This document shows positions 22,329-33,267 of a stretch of 64,000 nt of DNA, in pieces. Within the stretch, counting starts at the first letter, position 1; each line of letters starts with the position of its first letter. The stretch comes from Arabidopsis thaliana. Lineage: Eukaryota; Streptophyta; Magnoliopsida; Brassicales; Brassicaceae. The position numbers were made by a program, and so were the translations under genes. The stretch is from positions 23,009,261 through 23,073,260 of the forward strand of contig NC_003074.8 of the NCBI RefSeq assembly GCF_000001735.4. The letters run 5' to 3'. The notes beneath the pieces were generated by a model. It worked only from the letters and a program-made list of their open reading frames with translations. It was not told the DNA's origin and ran no database searches.

Positions 22329-23714
22329 ATGGACTCAGGAAGTGCAGTGGACATCATTTCGACGCTTTCAGACTTCCTGCTCGTCCTGATCATTTCGAAC
22401 CTTTCCTTCAAGGAGGCTTTGAGCACCAGTCGCCTTTCCACCCGCTGGAGACACATATGTCGCGAAACGAGAAACATCTCTTTCAGAGAGGACGAGATCG
22501 TGACATTCGCTGATGATTCCGTTGCTCGCTATTACCAAAGGGCTGCATTAGTTGCCTATATGGTTGGTTGGGTTAACAATTTTACCGGTGGAGTTGTTGA
22601 AAGCTTCGAGCTTCGTCTCTCTAATTCGTATGCTTTTGAAGAAGGGGTCACCACACTGATCGAATTCGCTGTCTCCAAGAATGTCAAGCATCTTTTTCTT
22701 GACCTCTCAGAACCTCGTTGGGTTACCAATAACGACGCTGCACAATTAGAACCGGGTTTGATCAAATTACCGGAGAGTTTTTACAAGATTACCAGTCTCG
22801 TGACGTTGAAGTTATTCGGTTGCCGGTTTGAACCATCGAGGCTCGCGAAACCGGGTATGGTGAAAACCATGTTCTTCCGCTGGATCCGTCTCGAGATGTT
22901 ATCGGCTTTGATAGCAAAGACACCTCTTCTCGAGATCTTGAACATCAAAAACTGTTGGGAGATTGGTCTTGATGCGATAACCGGATATAACGACCGGTTA
23001 ATGAAGTTGGTTTTCAAGTATTGTTCCTTCTCCGCGCAGCAAACCACACTGGACGTGCCCAATATTCAGATCTTCAAGTACTTTGGGAAAGTCTATCGCT
23101 TTGAGTTCGCGAGTGCGAACAAGTTAATGGAGGAGGCATATCTGGACTACCGTGAAGAGAGCCGTTACAACGTGAGTGCAGGAGCAATAATCAGTGGATT
23201 TCTCTACAGTATGTTGTCTGCTAAGACATTCACAATCTGTCCGTATGTCCTTCAATTGATCCAAGAGTGTGAAGACCCGGTGCGACTGAAAGCACCGATG
23301 GAGACAAGACAGTTGGTTCTGAAGACAAATTTTGAACCTAATGAGTTTGTTGGAATCAGATTCATGCTTAACAGTTCTCCGTATCTGGAGACACTCTCAT
23401 TCCAGATGGTGGGTCCTCGGCCCATCGAAGAGATGGTGCCTCAGATCGATCCAGAGGCTTATTGGGGGCAGAATACCAGTCATGAATGTTTGAAGAAAAC
23501 ACTTAAGAAAGTGGAGGTGTGGAGCTTTTATGGTGGTACGCACGAGTTACGTGTTCTCGAGTATCTGATTCGTTATGGTCGTATGTTGGAGAGGGTGGAT
23601 CTGTATCAGCCAATTGGATTGGATGATATTCAACTGCTTCCGATACGTGCTGCAGCTGATAGGGTGGGAGAGTTCGAGGCTCGTTCGGAGAATTTGGTCG
23701 TTACTTTTTACTAA
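22329..23714 (+). CDS. DAF1: F-box protein DUO1-ACTIVATED F-BOX 1
   Basis: Single-exon gene of 461 residues. An N-terminal F-box (about residues 5-50: DIISTLSDFLLVLIISNL, then LSTRWRHICRET) predicts a substrate receptor for an SCF ubiquitin ligase via a SKP1-like adaptor. The remainder has leucine-rich irregular repeats of the plant F-box/LRR-FBD class (LLEILNIKNCWEIGLDAITG, SPYLETLSFQMV) and ends in a diverged FBD-like region (HECLKKTLKKVEVWSFYGG). There is no transmembrane segment. DAF1 is expressed in the male germ line and promotes double fertilisation, from memory. It shares a divergent promoter with the PTI1-like kinase. Confidence 0.9.
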   Translation: MDSGSAVDIISTLSDFLLVLIISNLSFKEALSTSRLSTRWRHICRETRNISFREDEIVTFADDSVARYYQRAALVAYMVGWVNNFTGGVVESFELRLSNSYAFEEGVTTLIEFAVSKNVKHLFLDLSEPRWVTNNDAAQLEPGLIKLPESFYKITSLVTLKLFGCRFEPSRLAKPGMVKTMFFRWIRLEMLSALIAKTPLLEILNIKNCWEIGLDAITGYNDRLMKLVFKYCSFSAQQTTLDVPNIQIFKYFGKVYRFEFASANKLMEEAYLDYREESRYNVSAGAIISGFLYSMLSAKTFTICPYVLQLIQECEDPVRLKAPMETRQLVLKTNFEPNEFVGIRFMLNSSPYLETLSFQMVGPRPIEEMVPQIDPEAYWGQNTSHECLKKTLKKVEVWSFYGGTHELRVLEYLIRYGRMLERVDLYQPIGLDDIQLLPIRAAADRVGEFEARSENLVVTFY

Positions 23715-24331
23715 GAAACCTTTAAGGGATCTAAGGATGGATAAATTTGGGTGTATTACCTATCTTATGTTGTTTTTCAGTTATAAACTTCAATTGTGGT
23801 TCCTGGATTTGTAATCACACATTTGTATTTCCCTTTTAAAACTTAATAATAAAAAGTATTAAAACTTTAATTGTAATTTTATTTTTTTTCCATTACTTTA
23901 TTATGCTAATATGTATTAAAACTTTTATATTTAACACTGTGAAAAAAAAACAAAATAAAAAAATATAGTAGAAATTTTTCTGATGATAAACACAATATTT
24001 ACACAACTTACTATACCAATAAAATTTGCTCAATCAACCCTCTTTTGTAACATTAAAGAAATAAATTACTTCAAACAAAATATTTTTAAAAATTGCGTTT
24101 AGATTATTTCTTACGATTCTAATTCCTTTTTTAATGCCAAATAAAGACTAATTTAATTAAGTCAGAAATAGATGAAATATAGAAAAAGCAAAAACACCAT
24201 ATTATATCAAATTAAATTTTGCTCAAAAAGCTCTCTATCACTCTGACAAAAAAATGAGAGAGTAAACATCTAATCGCACACTTTACTCATAAGCCAAAAT
24301 AACATAGAGAGAGAGAGAGAGAATTAGTTCT
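23715..24331. other. Convergent 3' intergenic region
   Basis: Very AT-rich; holds the 3' UTRs of DAF1 and the RING zinc-finger gene. A short GA microsatellite lies at about 24306-24322. Nothing else is seen. Confidence 0.5.
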
Positions 24332-27300
24332 TTACGAGAAAAGGTTAGCACCTCCTTTACGCCAAACCCCACGAACCGGTAAACCACCGGTCTGATTTTG
24401 GTTACTGTTGGAATTACTATCCTTAGATTCTTGTTCAGACTCGCGAGTAGAATTGTTAAGATCCAGCAAGGCAGCCATTGATCCATCTCCAAGCCGTACT
24501 CTGTGAAACTTAGAAGTTTTCTTACGTTGCTGTTTGCTTCCTGTGGAAGAAGAATCCGTTCCTACTACTTGTGATTTGCCTTTGTCTGATCTATAGGTAT
24601 TCTTATCCTTTGATATCGCCTCCTCTTCTTCTTCCTGTGGATTCTGAGAAGATTGTAATCTCCTTACTGTGTCCATAAAGTTATCTGCTAGTGTTTCTTT
24701 AGGGTCAACAACTTTCACAGCTTTTCCTTTGTTTTTCTTTGAACTTTGACTCTCTTTAGGCTGAGAAGAGCTCTGCGCAGCACTCCGACCATTATCCTTT
24801 GAATCCTCTTCTCTCAAACTGGCATTATGGGTATCAATGAGTTCCTTCTGCCTCTTAGGGTCAGGACACAGTCTAGCAAGATCAATAACCAAGTGAGACA
24901 ATCCATAACCTTGCACATACTCCAAATAAGTCTTTGCATCAATGGAACCTTGACGATACTGTCCTGATATATTCCTGAAGGCCACGAATACATCTTCATC
25001 ATGACCAAGTGCAGATCGCATTTTCTCAATCAATGACTTGTTGGCAGATTGTACATCTGGAGGGGGTTGAGTGTTTGACGATCCCTGTGTAGTGGTTGAT
25101 GATGTTTTACGATTTTGCACAACAGCAGAAGAAACTGGAGGAAAATCTGAATGAGAAGGCTGAAGTGATCTTGTATCAGATAGATTAGGGGCTGAGGAAG
25201 AGTGAGGAATCCTATTTGCATTACGAGCAGCCTGTGGAACTGCAGAAGCCAGAGGTCGAGGTTGTGAAACTCTGTTATGGGACCTAGATTGGACTGAAGA
25301 ACTAGAGGCTTGTACAGGCGTTCGACCTATAGCTGGCCATCCTGAAGAAGAATGATTACCTCCACTTGTAATAGATGCTTGTCCTGGGCCTCGATTAATC
25401 ACTGGCCATCCTTGAGAAGGACTAGCAATAGCGGAAGCAGTAGAAGTTCGATTTGTTTGGCGTCTTAGACGAGCAGCCATGGTGTTAGTTGGTAAACTCT
25501 CTACGTTCTGTCCAGAACTCTGTTGCCCAGAAAGAGGAGGAAAAGCAGATTCTCCAAGACGTGAACCACCACCACCAAAGCTTCCTACAGCTTGAAGATA
25601 CCGTGAAGAGGGTTCCATATCTGTAGTTGATAGAGATTCCATTGGCTGAATAAGGGGATCAGTATCATCCACGTGTATGTTGTTGTTTTCAGAGAATCCG
25701 GGTGGTGCACTTGAGGGTGGAGGAGCAGGCTCTTGCCGAGAATACTCAGACTCAGATAAACGAAGAGCGGCATGAACTGCAAGATTATATTCTTCATCAC
25801 CAGGCTCGCGACGAAATGATCGGGGTCTTCCTCGACGATTCTCTTGATCATTTCCACGACTGTATCGGAAACTTGTCGGTATCTGGAGTTGAATCCAATT
25901 GTTAAACACAGGCAATCAAACTGGACCATAAATTAACAATGACAACATGCAAGAGGTGTTACATACCTGTAATGCAGCACTTCGCTGAGACCGAGACATT
26001 TTACCTCCATGCTCAATAGCGTTATGCCTCTGAAAAAAGAATAGAAATCCTCAACAAAAGTCTATGGAGTCAAACTAAAAAAAAAGATACAGGAGAAATT
26101 CTTTAAAAGTGTTTACTTTCAACTCTGATTCATTCTGGAAAACTGTGAACTTCTTAGCAAGGCAGGAGTCGTCTTCACAGAGGAAATGGTCTCTACGGAA
26201 ATGAATCTGTTGCATGAACATGTAGAATCAGAACAGATGCAGCCACAATTTAACCTGTGCTGTAATGAAAGTTGTTGATGTTACCTCTAAGTCATCATAG
26301 TTTTTGTAATATTCATATTGCCCTGGCTGTGACCTATATTGGATATTAAAATCAATGAAGTCATTCAGGTTACATACTCTCAACAGTAAGAATTCATAAT
26401 ATAAATTGGCATTACCTTTGGCATAGATGACAGGTGTAATGCTCTGTAGACATGTGAGTATACAATTCATTATCACCATAGAAAGGATTCCTACAGAATT
26501 CACACATAGGATGTCCTGCGAAGCCTCCCCTTTCACTCTCACTTCCATCAACTTCAGAGTCACCAGTCTGTATGTGTTGGTTCAGTTGTGCCCTAGTATA
26601 CAACTTTTGTTCACATATGAATATCTGTCCACAGAGAGAGAGAGACACACACACACACAGATGTAAACAAATGTGCAAATTTTCCGAGAAGATAATAACA
26701 AATAAGCTGCAGATATGAAGCTCCAACCTTTCGCCCTTCTAGACATAAACCACACATATGCAATTTGTGCTTATGATATAAATGACCCTTCAACTGTTCG
26801 ACGCTCTTAATCCGCTGACGATGATGTCTTGGTCCTCCTTCTCTAGGTTTATCTTCCGTCTTATCACAAACACCGCAAGAAAGTCTACACATAGCTTTGA
26901 TCATCCTGTACTGATCCAAGTCATCAAAGAAAGCCTGAGTGTCTTCATGATACCAGAAAGCTCCTACTCGACCTTCCCTTGGTGCTGATGGGAAGGTGGA
27001 GAAATCATTGATCGTCCTTGTATAATCACCCAATGCCTGACAAAAAATTTACACGAAATCCCTTATATATGCATTCATTGGGGGACATAAAGGAGCTAAG
27101 ATAGATAAAGTTCAAAACTTCATCACTATTATGTAATTGTAATAGAAGGGCAATTACAAAATTCTAGCTGAATTATCTATTTGATGCAATTGAAGAGCAA
27201 ACAGTGATTAAGAAAACGTGATCACCTTGGTGACAAAAACGATAGGAGACTCGGTCTTGCAGATACAGCAGCGAGGATCGTCGAGGACGAATCGGAGACG

Positions 27301-27393
27301 AACGACGCATGTGGAGCAAACCTCTCGGTGACCACAAGATCCATAGGCAACCCATTCGAGATTGTCAGCGCAGACGGCACAGCTATCATCCAT
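24332..27393 (-). CDS. RING/C2H2 zinc-finger E3 ligase of the ZNF598/Hel2 family
   Basis: Seven exons, 27226-27393, 26728-27036, 26416-26624, 26285-26333, 26117-26206, 25967-26029 and 24332-25882, give 812 residues (locus AT3G62240 by position). An N-terminal RING (CAVCADNLEWVAYGSCGHRE, then CSTC and CCIC) is followed by a run of C2H2-type fingers (CGLCLEGRK with HLYHKHKLH, CEFCRNPFYGDNELYTHMST with HYTCHLCQR, HFRRDHFLCEDDSC). A long Ser/Gln-rich low-complexity half follows, ending GVWRKGGANLF. Domain order matches yeast Hel2 and human ZNF598, which ubiquitinate ribosomal proteins on collided ribosomes; the same role here is inference. Codon and splice frames are intact. Confidence 0.92.
26633..26659. 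repeat. Compound (AG)n(AC)n microsatellite in an intron
   Basis: An AG run passes directly into an AC run inside the intron between exons 2 and 3 of the RING zinc-finger gene. Confidence 0.85.
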
Positions 27394-27619
27394 GTCTCTT
27401 CCTGAATTTGAGATCGAGATAAGGAAATTGTTTCGAAACGACAACAATAGAGATTGATGAGCAAGAGAGATCTAGGGTTCTCGAAAGAGGGCTCGCTAAA
27501 TAAAAGGGCTAGATGAAGAAGAATATCAAAGGTCTCCTAATCATCAAGGCCAGTCAAACAAATACATAAATAAATTAATCGTTGATACTATTTAGTTAAA
27601 AAAGTGTTGAGAATCATTC

Positions 27620-27692
27620 GGGGATGTAGCTCATATGGTAGAGCGCTCGCTTTGCATGCGAGAGGCACAGGGTTCGATTCCCTGCATCTCCA
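27620..27692 (+). tRNA. tRNA-Ala (anticodon UGC)
   Basis: Seventy-three bases fold as a cloverleaf. The acceptor stem GGGGATG pairs with CATCTCC, the D-arm is GCTCATATGGTAGAGC, the anticodon stem CTCGC/GCGAG encloses TTTGCAT with TGC at 27653-27655, and the T-arm carries GGTTCGATTCC. The discriminator is A. There is no intron and no encoded CCA. A T-run terminator follows at 27693-27697. Confidence 0.97.
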
Positions 27693-27731
27693 TTTTTATT
27701 TTCTTTTTTTTATAACTTTTGGTGAGCTTAA

Positions 27732-28351
<620 letters not shown>

Positions 28352-29255
28352 TCTGTTGTAGCGGTAGATCGATCCTTCTCTTTCTCTCTTATCTTTTAAA
28401 AACTGCATTTCTATTTGGGAATTTTGTAAGCTCTTTAATTTGAGTTATCATGGATTCTATGTTGAACATCTTTCGTTCTGGATTATAAATTATGGAAGGT
28501 TTTAGGATTTTATGGATATTCATTATGTTGTTCGTTCTATACTTTGATATTCATTGGTTGCTACTTCTTGAATCATCCTATAACGTAGTTGTGAGAGCAT
28601 TTCAAATCATTTGTTTGCAGATTTATAGATGATTTGCAATGGCAACGTAGCGGAATTTATGATTTGTCTTGTATTCTTTTTAGTCAAGTGATTAATTCTC
28701 GAATAATATTCGATCTAGGATTTTAGTTTTGTGATGAGTGATTAGTTTCTACGCTTTGATTCTTAAGGCTGCTCTCATGCGTAGTAGTAGCCTTGTCTTT
28801 TTGGTTTCTAAACGTGTTGCTAATGATTTTTGAATAAGTTTGATTTATCTTTAAACTGAAGTTGTTCAAAAATAGTTTCTGCTGCATGAATTTGTAAATC
28901 TTATTAAGCGAAGAACGAAAGTTAGTCTCGAAATGATGATACATTCCTAGTTTTAAATGGTCGTGTTGAATGGAGTTTTATCTTGATCAAAAAAATAAAG
29001 ATGCAATTTTATCTTGACAAAGTGGCGATCACTTAATCTTTTCTTTTTCGTTATTCATAGACAACTAACAGTATGTATGTACACAAAACTGTAATCGCAT
29101 ACTGTGCACACAACAAACACACTTAATACACAAGTATATCTCAAAAGAGTTCTCTCAGCTGCGTAAAATCTCTAAATACAAAAGCAGCCGTGGGAGAGAT
29201 TATTCGTCATCATCAATTATATAATCATCGGTTTTCACCAGAAAACACACTAGTT
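28352..29255. other. Convergent 3' intergenic region
   Basis: 3' UTRs of UBQ5 and PP2C49. Short open frames only; no RNA gene could be supported. Confidence 0.5.
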
Positions 29256-31131
29256 TCAGCCATCCAACAGATTCCTCAAGCTACAGAAAGCTTCAGGCGA
29301 AAGACTAAAACACCTTCTCTTCTCCAATGGCACCACCGGCTTGTCCCCTCTGTCCATTGTCATGAAACATACCACCACCGCAGTTAAATTATCAAATGAG
29401 TTCCGCCCCAGAGCCTCCATCACTAGCTCTCGCGCACATCTTGTTGGATCGTTGTGCCGGTTTAAGCCACGCCTAACAATGCTAACCGCTTCTTGGCTCG
29501 TCAAGACATCCCAAATCCCATCGCACCCAATCACAAGAAACTCATCGTCTTCAGTTAGAGTTATCTGCTTGATTTCTGGTTCCGAGATCAGTGGAGATTG
29601 AGAGCCGTGTGGCAGTTTTAAATCCCAGTCGCCCAGAGCTCGGGTTACAGCTAGGACTTCATTTAGGTAACCGTCATTAGTGATGAAACCGCCGGATTCC
29701 TCCACTCTTCTTCTCTCAAGTAGATTAATCGGTTTATGGTCTTCAGACATGTCTATCGCTCTGCCTTTCCTGCATAGAACCGCTCTGCAGTCTCCGGCAT
29801 TTGCAACCATTAAGAGTCTGCAAAAGACAAGAACATAAGTATCCCATGAGAAAATCACAGTTAAACCCCAAAGACAACAACAGAAAGAGTAACCAAAAGT
29901 ATAAAACCATAGCCAATATTGCTCATGTCACAGGTTATATACTTACAATCTAGTATATGTAAGAGCTCTCTTAAGATCCTAACAATAGATTTATTTACCT
30001 TTGTGCACATCTTCGTATATGCGCAAGAGATCTCTTAAGATTCTAAAGATAGATTGAGAACTAAACAAAACTGAATGAAACACGTACCTTCCACAAATAA
30101 GAGCAGTCAGAGCGGTGGTACCACAAGAATCGCTGATACTGCAATCCTCTGCCAAAGCTAGATCAGCTTGAAGAAACGCATTTCTCAATGAAGTCTCAAC
30201 TTCTTCCACATAAACACTACTCACTTCCGATGTCTGTGGAAACTGCTCATCTTCAAAGAAAAACCTAATGGCATTTTCCCGTACGTATGCTGCTGCTTCT
30301 GGTCCTCCATGCCCGTCAAAAACCTAAGCAGAGGAAAGTCAAGTCAGAATGTATACTTAAAAGAGCATCAGATTATAAGGAAGCAACGATACATACCGCA
30401 TAGAAAGCACTAGGCTTCGGCAACTCAAAAAGGGAACCAACTTGAGAAGATAAATCGTCTATGCGAATGTGTTCATCTTCCATGTTTCTCTTTGGCCCAA
30501 TATCAGCAAAGCTTCCAGACCGGATGGTCGGAATATAATCCAAGACACTAGGATCGCAATCACCCTCTGGAAAGATATCAGCCTGCTAAATAAAAGGTAT
30601 ACACGGATGCTCAATTGAGTATAGCAACAAATAAAACACAAGCAGTGAAGACAAGACAGTTAACAACACACAATAACTACAAAGGGCTTCTCCAACAGCT
30701 TTAAAGTTGCTTCATTAAGGCAAAGTTATAGACAACAAGCATCTATATTTGCTACGACACGCAAACACACATGAACTAGAGGTCCTCTAAGCCTAAGAGA
30801 TCCAAGGATATGTTTGCAAAATATTTACAATAAAGTCATCTTATTTGATGATTCCTAATAGACTAAAACCAATAATTCAGTCGAATTTCTAATTACGTTT
30901 CAGAACCCAGCTTCTTAAATTCTCACCCAGAAAATAAAAATGTAAACTTTAAACAAGACTTACCACAGGAGAAGTCGTTAAACTTCCGGAAACCGACGCC
31001 GTTGACTGAGTAAAACCCAATTTCGGAGAAGAAACGGGAGATTTAACGGCGGAGGAAACTCCGTCAAACAACTCAATCTCCAGAACCGCCGGTAAACTCT
31101 GTTGAAACACAACCTCTGCTTCTGCTACCAT
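29256..31131 (-). CDS. Protein phosphatase 2C (PP2C49)
   Basis: Four exons, 30964-31131, 30397-30582, 30088-30323 and 29256-29817, give 383 residues (locus AT3G62260 by position). This is a Mg/Mn-dependent Ser/Thr phosphatase. Metal-binding and catalytic motifs are intact: [44 protein letters not shown] and [12 protein letters not shown]. The N-terminal 60 residues are Ser/Val-rich and probably regulatory. The second exon starts at a tandem acceptor (TAGCAG), so isoforms differing by one residue (383/384) are expected. One intron holds a short imperfect repeat (about 29950-29990 and 30010-30052). It is not in the ABI1-like clade by its motifs. Confidence 0.94.
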
Positions 31132-31350
31132 CAGTCTCTTTCTCTTTTCACAATCAATTTCAATTTCACTTCAACAAAATCGATCCTTTAATTCCAAGAA
31201 ACTCAAATTCTTTATCTCTGATTTTCTTTTTTTTTCTCTCTCAAATTCGTCACTTGTGTTCAACGAAAATTAACAACTATCGAAGTTCGCGTGTGAATTT
31301 ATTCCTCTCGTGGACGAAATTTCTGAGCCGCGTGGGCTTTTTCTCTCTGA

Positions 31351-31520
31351 TTATATATAAGAAGAAAAAGACTCGATTATGGGTGACTGGGTAACCGGTA
31401 AAATTCAGTTGACACGTGGCCATCATCTGTGGCGAGTCGGTTGCTTATGTAGATTATGATCTCTGTTTAGTTTGTGGATTACACACGGCTAAGACTAAGC
31501 CCTAATTATGACACGTGTCA
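31351..31520 (-). promoter_or_regulatory. PP2C49 promoter: TATA box and two ABRE/G-box sites
   Basis: A TATA box (minus strand CTTATATATAA, 31351-31361) lies 220 bp upstream of the ATG. CACGTG cores occur at 31413-31418 (GACACGTGGC, ABRE-type) and 31513-31518, the latter within the palindrome ATGACACGTGTCAT (31509-31522). Paired G-box/ABRE elements suggest bZIP control, for example by ABA; this is inference. Confidence 0.55.
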
Positions 31521-31522
31521 TT

Positions 31523-33267
31523 CGAGCTTTGACGCGCGTACCCTCGAACGACGTCGGATTCTGAACCACTCCTTTTTAAACTTTTACCAACTTCCGAGGA
31601 CTTTCTTTGGAAATAACGGGGATATTTCTGTAATAGGATTAAATGTTTAGGGGTACTTTAGGAAGTACAGAACTTTCTCGACCAGAATCTCTAAAGGTTT
31701 GTCCGTGTACACACCTGCAAGTGACGATCTTTAATCACACAATGGCGTTGCATCTAGATGAATCTGGACCGTTAAAATCACCAGGATGAACTTGCCTCCC
31801 AAGGTTTAACTATCTGTCATGCCAGGTCAGCAGTCTTTTCTTTCTTTTTAATTTTTGTCACGAATAATAGTTTAGTGGTATCAAGCTTTACACATTGCGT
31901 AGATCAACAAGTTAAGTGCTCTCTATGATCCAAAGCCATTACCTAATTTATTATTTTATGTGGTTGTTTTTTCCTTCTCAATTTGACTATTGGAAAAATT
32001 AATTAAAATATCTAAACTGACATAGTAATCCAAATTTAAGAATTACCACACGTTTTATTTATTACTTAAAAATTTTGTCCTAAGCAATATGAGTAAGTTT
32101 AACATTTCGAAAATATAATAAGACATGTTATTTGTATAGAGTAGGTGCAAAACCATTCTTTATAAAAAAACTGTCTATTAAGGCGGTAATACACTTTGTT
32201 ATCATATTAAGAATGTATGATCTAATTTAACCTAAATACTAATTTAAAAGTTAAAAATTATCACATTTTTTATATATTACCCAAAAATATTTGTCTTACT
32301 ATGTAAGACATTCAACTAAATAATGTTTCTTTAGACGAAACCAAGATGCTCAAGATCTAATGCGTTGCTAAAATTTTGAAACTTGTTCGTGTAAAGTCTA
32401 ATATAAAACTAGTGTTATGGTATCTTACCAATAAAAATTAACAACTACTAGTACTTATTAGCATATATATGTATGACTCAGCATAATGTTGCTGGTGTTA
32501 TAGTATTAATATATTATGATTAGGGTTAATATAATATGACACACGATTTGCTGATGATCATCAATGAGGAGACACGCATTTAATGGATCATAATTTCGAG
32601 GAAAGCCATAAATCTTTAAACTGTCTGAAAGTATTAAGCCCATTGGATTCAGTAAGGTTTTCTTCCTTGTTGGATTTTAAGGGAATAGTTGGCCTTAAGA
32701 TTTCGACTATAATATTAATAAGAAAAAGGTGCAACTTTTAGCCCTTTTTTGTATTTAAATTCTGCGAAGGATCTTTAAAACATTATATTAGTCAAACTAG
32801 AATGGTTTTAATCAGGTTAAGTTACTGTACCTACGCGTGGAAAAATGGTCAATGAGAATGTCTTAATCTAATCTCTGATCCGACAATAAAAATCGAGACG
32901 CAACAAACACAGTTTAAGACAACCACATAACCAAAAGGCAAAAGCCACTAACTTTTCTTGTTGTTCTTTATTTTCATGTTTCCGTTAGATTTTTTCTCTC
33001 GAACTTTCTTTTATCGTGAACGTCTATATTATAAGCTGATGTTTCATGGCTTTATTATTACATAGTATAATGTTTTACCGACATTTGACATGGTATTTAG
33101 AGAGATTTTACAATGATTCTAAATCAAGAACAGAAATGCAAACATAATTTTAAACATAGGTAAAAAGAAAAAAAAAACTCAAGAATGCATAAGATACAAC
33201 ATCAATTAATTAACTAATTTTAAACATAATCTCCTCCGGTTTTATCAAGCCTCCATCATCGGTAAAC
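31523..33267. other. Intergenic, gene-free
   Basis: AT-rich; distal PP2C49 promoter and BOR2 3' flank. One imperfect direct repeat (about 32040-32105 and 32258-32325, sharing an AATTAYCACA start and TTTGTC core) is the only structure noticed. No coding frames of note. Confidence 0.45.

Noticed and set aside
28732-28860. Possible C/D snoRNA (GTGATGA then CTGA) downstream of UBQ5
   Set aside because: The spacing of about 120 bp is too long for a usual box C/D RNA and no terminal stem is seen.
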